From the NCBI GenBank assembly GCA_964235615.1, contig CAXSEE010000143.1:1-11441 (forward strand): a stretch of DNA of 11,441 bases, read 5' to 3'. This DNA comes from Lichenicoccus sp964235615. GTDB taxonomy: Bacteria > Pseudomonadota > Alphaproteobacteria > Acetobacterales > Acetobacteraceae. A model generated the notes under the pieces. It searched no databases and was not told the origin of the DNA. It saw only the letters and a program-made list of their open reading frames with translations. The position numbers and the translations under genes were made by a program. Each line of letters opens with the position of its first letter. The first letter of the stretch is position 1. Shown piece by piece: positions 6,702-11,441 of the stretch.

Positions 6702-8558
6702 ATGTCGATGACGGAGGTGACCATCGTCGGCGCAGGCCCGGTCGGCCTATTGACGGCGCTGCTGCTTGGCCGGGCCGGCGTGACCGCGACAGTGTATGAG
6801 CGCTGGCCAGGCAACCTTTCCAGTCCCCGGGCCTGCGGATTGGACCATGAGGCCCTCCGGACCCTGCAGAGTGCCCGTCTGATGCCCGGGCTCGAACATA
6901 TCTTCGAGCCGGTCATGGGGGATCGGACCTACGAGTTCCAGAACGCCGCCGGCCAGCGCCTACTGCAGATCCAATGGAACAAGCCCGGCCCCTGCGGCTG
7001 GCCGCAGATGAGCACCTTCAACCAGCCGCAGCTCGAGGCCGCGCTCGAACGTGGCGTGGCCGTGTTGCCGAACGTGAAGGTCTTGCGCAGCGTCCAGGTC
7101 CTGGGCGTGGATCAGGACGAGGCCGGTGTTCAGGTGCACCTACGCACGGAGGCGGGCGAGGAGTTCTCGCATTCAAGCCGCTATCTCGTTGCGGCCGACG
7201 GAGCCAACAGCGTCGTGAGGAACGGGCTCGGGATCACCCAGACCGATCTCGGTTTCCAGTATGATTGGCTCGTGGTCGACGTGGTTCCGCATCAACCGCG
7301 GGAATGGTCGCCGTACGTGGTGCAGAGATGCGATCCGGAACGGCCAGCCACGGCGGTCGGCAGCGGTCCTGGCCGGCGACGCTTCGAGTTCATGCGCCTG
7401 CCGGGCGAATCGTTGGACGAGCTGAACCGGCCGGAAACGGCTTGGCGCCTGATCGCGCCCTGGGACCTGACGCCGGAGAACGCGTCGCTCGAACGCAGCG
7501 TCGTCTACACGTTCCGCGGACGATGGGCGGACGCGTGGCGCGCCGGGCGGGTGATGCTGGCGGGCGACGCCGCCCACCTGATGCCGCCCTTCCTGGCGCA
7601 AGGCCTGTGCTCCGGGCTGCGGGATGCCCTGGCCCTTGCCTGGCGGCTGCCCTACGCGCTGTCGGGGCATGACTGGGTGCTCGACAGCTATGGTCCCGAA
7701 CGCCTGCAGCATTGCCGTGAGTTGATCGAGCAGGCGGTGGCGCTCGGTCGCGACATCTGCATCCTCGATCCCGCCGAGGCCGAGGCGCGCGACCGCAAGA
7801 TGCTGGCGGCCCTGGAGGAACCGGCGGGCGCGGTCCGGCCACCGCCGCAGCCGCGGCTGGGCCGGACGGGCCTCCTCGCCAGCGGCGACGAGCACGCCGG
7901 ATACCTGTTCCCGCAAGGCCGTATTCGCGTTGAAGGCCGAACCCTCCTGTTCGACGACGTGTTCCAACCGGGATGGCAGCTCGTGATCCGCGACGGACTC
8001 GGAGATCGTTCGATGGACCGGCACCTCCTAGATGACGCCGCCGGTCATGGCCTGCGGATCATCGATCTGGGGCGGGTCGGGATCACCGATGAGGGCGAGG
8101 ACACCTACCGGCGGTGGTTCGATGACGCCGGTGCGGACGTGGCGATCGTCCGGCCGGACTTTTACGTCTTTGGAGCCTCACGCCTCGAGGATATGGGCGC
8201 CCTGCTGCGGCAGTTCATCGATCGGTGCGGGACGACGTTCCTGCAGCCGCCTCCACGCCCGCATCAGGCGGGTGCGGTGACCGAGATCTGCAGGCTTCAG
8301 GTGCGCGACGGCCAGGGTCCCGACTTCGAGGCGGGGTTCAGGAGATCGGAGCCAGTGCTCGATGCAGCGCCCGGGCACCTCCGCCACCGGCTCAGACGCC
8401 AGTCGGAGCGGCCCGGCACCTATATCCTCGAGGTCGACTGGCGCGATCTTGCTGGACACGTGATCGACTTCAGGCAATCGGCGAGCTTCGACGCGTTCAA
8501 GGGGGAGTTCGCAGGCACGTTGTCGGCCCCGCCGGAGGTGTTCCACCTGCAGGACTGA
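6702..8558 (+). CDS. FAD-dependent aromatic hydroxylase (MhpA-like) fused to an ABM domain
   Basis: A 618-residue group A flavoprotein monooxygenase using FAD and NAD(P)H to hydroxylate a phenolic ring. FAD is bound by VTIVGAGPVGLL (GxGxxG at 10-15) with Glu33. The DG motif is YLVAADGANSVVRN (Asp166-Gly167) and the GD motif is MLAGDAAHLMPPFLAQG (288-301). The thioredoxin-like C-terminal domain of MhpA-type hydroxylases runs from about 390 to 510 and includes IVRPDFYVFG. Beyond the usual end, a linker (LQPPPRPHQAG) leads in frame to about 90 residues starting VTEICRLQVRDGQGPDFEAG and containing RHRLRRQSERPGTYILEVDW. These match the antibiotic-biosynthesis monooxygenase (ABM, dimeric alpha-beta barrel) fold. 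Start ATG at 6702 has GATGAGG eight bases upstream; ATG 6708 is an alternative. Its own promoter region follows the GntR gene. MhpA relatives are about 550 residues, so the extra domain explains the length. Confidence 0.9.
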   Translation: MSMTEVTIVGAGPVGLLTALLLGRAGVTATVYERWPGNLSSPRACGLDHEALRTLQSARLMPGLEHIFEPVMGDRTYEFQNAAGQRLLQIQWNKPGPCGWPQMSTFNQPQLEAALERGVAVLPNVKVLRSVQVLGVDQDEAGVQVHLRTEAGEEFSHSSRYLVAADGANSVVRNGLGITQTDLGFQYDWLVVDVVPHQPREWSPYVVQRCDPERPATAVGSGPGRRRFEFMRLPGESLDELNRPETAWRLIAPWDLTPENASLERSVVYTFRGRWADAWRAGRVMLAGDAAHLMPPFLAQGLCSGLRDALALAWRLPYALSGHDWVLDSYGPERLQHCRELIEQAVALGRDICILDPAEAEARDRKMLAALEEPAGAVRPPPQPRLGRTGLLASGDEHAGYLFPQGRIRVEGRTLLFDDVFQPGWQLVIRDGLGDRSMDRHLLDDAAGHGLRIIDLGRVGITDEGEDTYRRWFDDAGADVAIVRPDFYVFGASRLEDMGALLRQFIDRCGTTFLQPPPRPHQAGAVTEICRLQVRDGQGPDFEAGFRRSEPVLDAAPGHLRHRLRRQSERPGTYILEVDWRDLAGHVIDFRQSASFDAFKGEFAGTLSAPPEVFHLQD

Positions 8559-8577
8559 CCCGGCGAAGGTCAGGGAC

Positions 8578-8623
8578 GTCATGCGCAGCACGCCTCCGGT
8601 GTCATGCGCAGCACGCCTCCGGC
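8578..8623. repeat. Two tandem copies of a 23-bp unit
   Basis: Bases 8578-8600 and 8601-8623 are identical except for their last base (T versus C). Each begins GTCATGCGCAGCACGCC. A short partial third start (GTGACGCC) follows, which with the preceding bases forms GGCGT-G-ACGCC. The repeat lies between the convergent hydroxylase and outer-membrane channel genes. Two copies with no spacer do not make a CRISPR. Confidence 0.85.
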
Positions 8624-8641
8624 GTGACGCCCTTGGCGGGC

Positions 8642-8656
8642 CTGGGCAGAGCCCAG
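8642..8656. terminator. Small hairpin between convergent genes, possible bidirectional terminator
   Basis: CTGGGC, a three-base loop AGA and GCCCAG make a perfect six-pair stem just beyond the stop of the leftward channel gene and 84 bases beyond the hydroxylase stop. There is only a weak T-rich stretch (CTTCGTTT) on the plus side. Position, more than structure, suggests termination. Confidence 0.35.
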
Positions 8657-8663
8657 CCTTCGT

Positions 8664-9560
8664 TTAGAACCGTGTGCTGATCCCCAAGCGCGCGAACGAG
8701 AAGGCGATGTCGTTGCGGGTATGCACGTCACCCAGGAACCGGGCCAGGATCTGGAAGCGGCCGAAGTCGTATTTGAGCATCGGGCCAAGCAGGAAGTTCT
8801 GCGCGCGGTTGCCGTTGCCGACCTTCCGGTCGAAGCGTCGATCGTCCTCCACCTGCTGCGTCAGGTTGCCGATCAGGCCCACCGTCGTCCGGCCGAAGGT
8901 CTGGGCGGCGGTAAAATCGATGTAGTAGAGGTTGCCGGACTTGTAGTGCGTCTTGGTGTTGACGGCGTTGACGTCGTAGATGTTGTCGATCGTGAGGTCG
9001 AGTCCGTTCCTGAGATACGAGATGGCGAGGCTCGGCTCGTAGGTGAAGTAGGCCGTGGAGAAGGATTGCTGCGTTCGCACCCCGTTGGCCGAGTGGAACT
9101 CGCCGTCGGGAATATAGAAGATCTGGCCGAGGGCGACGAACAGGTTGTGCGGCAGCTGCCATGACAGCGTGACCGGCTCCAGGATGGTGTTGAAGGCGCC
9201 GAACGACGCCGTCTTGATCCCGCCGATGCCGGTCGTGTCGACCTGGTGGTAGCCGGCGATCTGGATGACGGCGGCCCCGTAGCTGGCGCCGAGCACCCGA
9301 TACGGCGTCGACCAGAGCAGCGACACAACGGCCAGCGGATCGCTGACCTTGATCGGGATCAGGTTCCCGTTTTCGTCCCTGTATTGCCCATAGACGTAAA
9401 AACTGTCCTCGTCGCCGTAAAATCCCGGCGGCGGCAGCGCCCCCACCGGAACGCCGGTCGTCGCACCGGGGATATACGGCGTCAGTCCTTCGACCGCCCT
9501 CGCCGCGACGGGTAGGCACCCGAGCAACGCCGTCAGGCATACCTTGATCATTTGGCGCAT
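8664..9560 (-). CDS. MetA/SphA-type outer-membrane channel for aromatic uptake
   Basis: A 298-residue protein resembling the 'MetA-pathway of phenol degradation' outer-membrane family, also annotated as SphA-like transporters, found beside aromatic catabolic genes and thought to pass hydrophobic substrates. The signal peptide is MRQMIKVCLTALLGCLPVAA with a likely cut after ARA (residue 22). The mature start VEGLTPYIPGATTGVPVG and PPPGFY are characteristic. The remainder is alternating-polarity beta-strand sequence rich in Tyr, Phe and Asn (NIYDVNAVNTKTHYKSGNLY) and ends in LGISTRF, a C-terminal Phe typical of outer-membrane barrels. ATG at 9560 follows GGGGGGAAG on the minus strand. It begins 30 bp after the end of the PhlG-like pseudogene and is probably the second gene of that transcript. 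Family lengths of about 290-320 residues fit, and no damage is visible. Confidence 0.85.
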   Translation of the reverse strand: MRQMIKVCLTALLGCLPVAARAVEGLTPYIPGATTGVPVGALPPPGFYGDEDSFYVYGQYRDENGNLIPIKVSDPLAVVSLLWSTPYRVLGASYGAAVIQIAGYHQVDTTGIGGIKTASFGAFNTILEPVTLSWQLPHNLFVALGQIFYIPDGEFHSANGVRTQQSFSTAYFTYEPSLAISYLRNGLDLTIDNIYDVNAVNTKTHYKSGNLYYIDFTAAQTFGRTTVGLIGNLTQQVEDDRRFDRKVGNGNRAQNFLLGPMLKYDFGRFQILARFLGDVHTRNDIAFSFARLGISTRF

Positions 9561-9590
9561 GTCTTCCCCCCGAGCACGTCGGTGCCCTCA

Positions 9591-10231
9591 TCAGGATGTC
9601 GGCTTTCCGCCGTTCTTCTTTGCGGGATCGCTTCGCGACGCGAGGATGCCCATCTCCTCGGAGCAGTGGGCATGCAGCCCTGCCCCCAGGGAGGCGGGCA
9701 CGATCTCCCGCATCGCCTGCGGGCTCGGCCTCGGGTCGGGCAGGGGATCGAACCGCCCAGCCAGAAGCGGCTCCGCATGACGCAGCCGTCCGGCGTGTCC
9801 TGGACCAGATGCAGCAACCGACCGAAGTAGCCTGGCCGTTCGAGATCGCCGACATGGCCGAAGATCACGGTCCCGACACTGTCCTCGGCGAACCTCGTCT
9901 TGTCGAGGATCTCGCCGGGATCCCGGAAGTTGATCCTCAGCTTGTAGAACCTCTTGCCGATATGCTCGTGCGCGAGATGGCTGCCGCCGATATACCGTCC
10001 GGTCCCGCGCTCGCCCTCCCAATTGCTGAACACGTGATCGCGCGGATGCCACCAACGATATTGCTCCGTGGTGTGGACGAACCCGATCCATTAATCCACC
10101 ATTGCGGCCGTGCAACCAATCATGTGCGTGCGCGCGGCCACGTGGATGACGCCGTTCCTCATCCAGGTCCAGCCGGACCCGAACGGCAGGCAGGAAGCGT
10201 CGAGCAGGCGGTTGGCCTCGCTCAGTTGCAT
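9591..10231 (-). pseudogene. DAPG-hydrolase (PhlG)-like gene with a nonsense codon and a frameshift
   Basis: Resembles the 2,4-diacetylphloroglucinol hydrolase / phloretin hydrolase family, Zn enzymes that remove an acyl group from a polyphenol by C-C hydrolysis. ATG at 10231 has GGAGGA (10236-10241) upstream and gives MQLSEANRLLDASCLPFGSG and HVAARTHMIGCTAAMVD, then TAA at 10093-10091, where relatives have Trp. The same frame continues WIGFVHTTEQYRWWHPRDHV, with the conserved HPRDH, then EGERGTGRYIGGSHLAHEHI, FYKLRINFRDPGEILDKTRF and CVMRSRFWLG. At about 9752-9757 the frame shifts by one; the tail FDPLPDP, AMREIVPASLGAGLHAHCSE and MGILAS follows in another frame to a stop at 9591. The C-terminus is short. 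Two independent lesions make it a pseudogene unless read through. It heads the transcript that includes the outer-membrane channel and lies next to the right-hand IS. Confidence 0.8.
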
Positions 10232-10235
10232 CGTT

Positions 10236-10241
10236 TCCTCC
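10236..10241 (-). promoter_or_regulatory. Ribosome binding site of the PhlG-like pseudogene
   Basis: GGAGGA on the minus strand, four bases before ATG at 10231. It fixes the original start at MQLSEANRLLD rather than an upstream in-frame ATG at 10306 that lies inside the ISKra4 relic. Confidence 0.7.
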
Positions 10242-10272
10242 ATTTCTTTTGCAGGATGAAAGCGTAAACCCG

Positions 10273-11441
10273 ATGTCGACGCCATGGCAGGCAGTCGCAA
10301 AAACATCGCCGATCGTCTACGCTTCCTCGCAACCGGAGCAGGGAACCGTGGATCTGCTGAGCACGATCTTGGCCGAGCTGCGTCCGCAGGGCGGCGTCAT
10401 CGGCGAGTTCAGCTGGCGGACGAGGTCGGCCTGACGCTGGCGGAAGGCAAGGGGTTCCTCGGCGAGCTGGCTCGACTGGTCCTTCGGACGCAGATGGAGG
10501 AGTTCACCATCTGCGCCCGGGTCTGCCACGATTGCATGAAGCTTCGACGCCGGCGAGATCGGCGCACCCGAAAGATCCAGACCCTGTTCGGGACCATCAC
10601 CGTCGACGCGCCGCGGATCAGCGCGTGCCCTTGCAGGAACCACTGGGGCTTCCTGAGCTGCGGCGCCTCCAGGCCGAGCTGAGCGCCAGGCACTCCTACC
10701 GGGAAGCGGCACGGCTGCCAGCGGCCCTCCTGCCCTGCGATCCGATGAACCACGCGACAATGCGCGACAGAATCCATCGCGTTGCGGCCGACATCGAGCA
10801 GAGACTAGCGGTGCCACGGGCCGTCGAAGCTGAAGTCGATCCGCCGCCGGAGATCATGGTCTTGATCGACGGCGCATACATCCGGGCTGCTCACGGCTAC
10901 CAGGCGCGACATGTCGATTTGACAGTCGGGAAAGTCGAAGTCGCGGGCAAGTCGCCACGGCGGTTTGCCGTGGCGCCTGGAGGAGCAGAGTCGCCGCTGT
11001 CGAGCATCCGCGAGGCGCTTCAAGACCAGGGATGGCGACCGGGCGGCCCCGTTAAAATTCTCAGCGACCGTGAGGCAGCGCTTCCCAGCCTGGTGCGCGC
11101 TGCCGTGCGGGAGCCAGTCACCTGCATCCTGGACTGGTGGCACATCTCCATGCGAGTGCAACACATCCAGCAGTCGATACGCGGCATCTGTGCCCTCGAT
11201 CCTCGACATCGCGCTGGGCTGGAGATCGTCGAGGAGCAGGTCGGACGGCTCCGGCACCTGATCTGGAACGGCTACCACGAGGAAGCCCATGACGAGCTGT
11301 TCGGGATGCGCCATCCCGCATCGGAAGTCGCTCACCTGAACGGCGACAGGTTCCGCCGCCCGGTCGCGCGACTTGTGTGGAACTGCGACGACCTGCGGCG
11401 CTACCTGGCCAACAACGCCGGCTCGCTGATCAACTACGGCG
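10273..11441 (+). pseudogene. ISKra4-family transposase, frameshifted, 3' end off window
   Basis: The first readable part (frame of ATG 10284) gives DEVGLTLAEGKGFLGELARL, RTQMEEFTICARVCHDCMKL and RTRKIQTLFGTITVDAPRIS then ACPC, the N-terminal and zinc-finger-like region of ISKra4 transposases. At about 10620-10650 the frame changes. In the frame of base 10658 it resumes LRRLQAELSARHSYREAARL and stays open to the window end without a stop. That part contains VLIDGAYIRAAHGYQARHVD (Asp), VKILSDREAALPSLV (Asp), CILDWWHISMRVQHI and YLANNAGSLINYG. About 20 codons appear missing at the frame change. The extreme N-terminus does not match well and may also be shifted (a second frame from ATG 10273 is open to 10434). 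The left end of the element probably lies between 10232 and 10273, directly upstream of the PhlG-like gene. The remaining C-terminus is outside the window. Confidence 0.8.

Noticed and set aside
7173..8024. Open frame of 283 codons on the minus strand inside the FAD hydroxylase
   Set aside because: Antisense shadow of a gene with clear flavin motifs; Arg/Pro-rich and without domains.
8578..8623. Possible CRISPR
   Set aside because: The two copies are directly adjacent with no spacer and there are no cas genes.

Overview
The window is GC-rich with GC-biased third codon positions. It carries catabolic genes and insertion-sequence relics of the kind found in soil or plant-associated Alphaproteobacteria. 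Genus cannot be fixed by reading, and no rRNA, tRNA, CRISPR array or replication origin was seen. The content suggests an accessory catabolic island, on a chromosome or plasmid, bounded by decaying insertion sequences.

Layout. Left edge: an IS630-family transposase relic (+, 2-721) and the C-terminal stub of an ISL3-type transposase (-, 825-965). The stub is fused to the first codons of a truncated acyl-CoA-dehydrogenase-like flavin monooxygenase (-, 962-1077). Leftward gene train, in transcription order: a type I extradiol (VOC) dioxygenase (4755-3973), a wrecked OprB-type porin (3855-3106), an intact CocE/NonD (peptidase S15) hydrolase (3017-1149), then the truncated monooxygenase start. 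Rightward train from the same divergent promoter region (4756-5058): an alpha/beta hydrolase (5059-5832), a GntR/FCD regulator overlapping it by one base (5832-6539), and an FAD-dependent phenol-type hydroxylase with a C-terminal ABM domain (6702-8558). A third train converges from the right: a DAPG-hydrolase (PhlG)-like pseudogene (10231-9591) followed 30 bp later by a MetA/SphA-type outer-membrane channel (9560-8664). Right edge: a frameshifted ISKra4-family transposase (+, about 10273 to beyond the window end).

How the genes fit together (inference). The set would suit uptake and breakdown of an acylated or esterified polyphenol. The outer-membrane channel brings it in, the PhlG-like enzyme or an ester hydrolase removes the side chain, the FAD hydroxylase (possibly with its ABM domain) oxidises the ring, the extradiol enzyme opens it, and an alpha/beta hydrolase processes the product. 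A GntR/FCD regulator would sense an acid intermediate. A nine-base AT-rich palindromic core, TTTCGAAAA, lies upstream of both the hydrolase and the hydroxylase and is a candidate shared operator.

The most striking general property is decay. At least six genes, both catabolic and IS, show internal deletions, frameshifts or a nonsense codon, while five ORFs (CocE hydrolase, alpha/beta hydrolase, GntR, FAD-ABM, MetA/SphA channel) are open and look complete. The pathway is probably no longer functional as a whole here.
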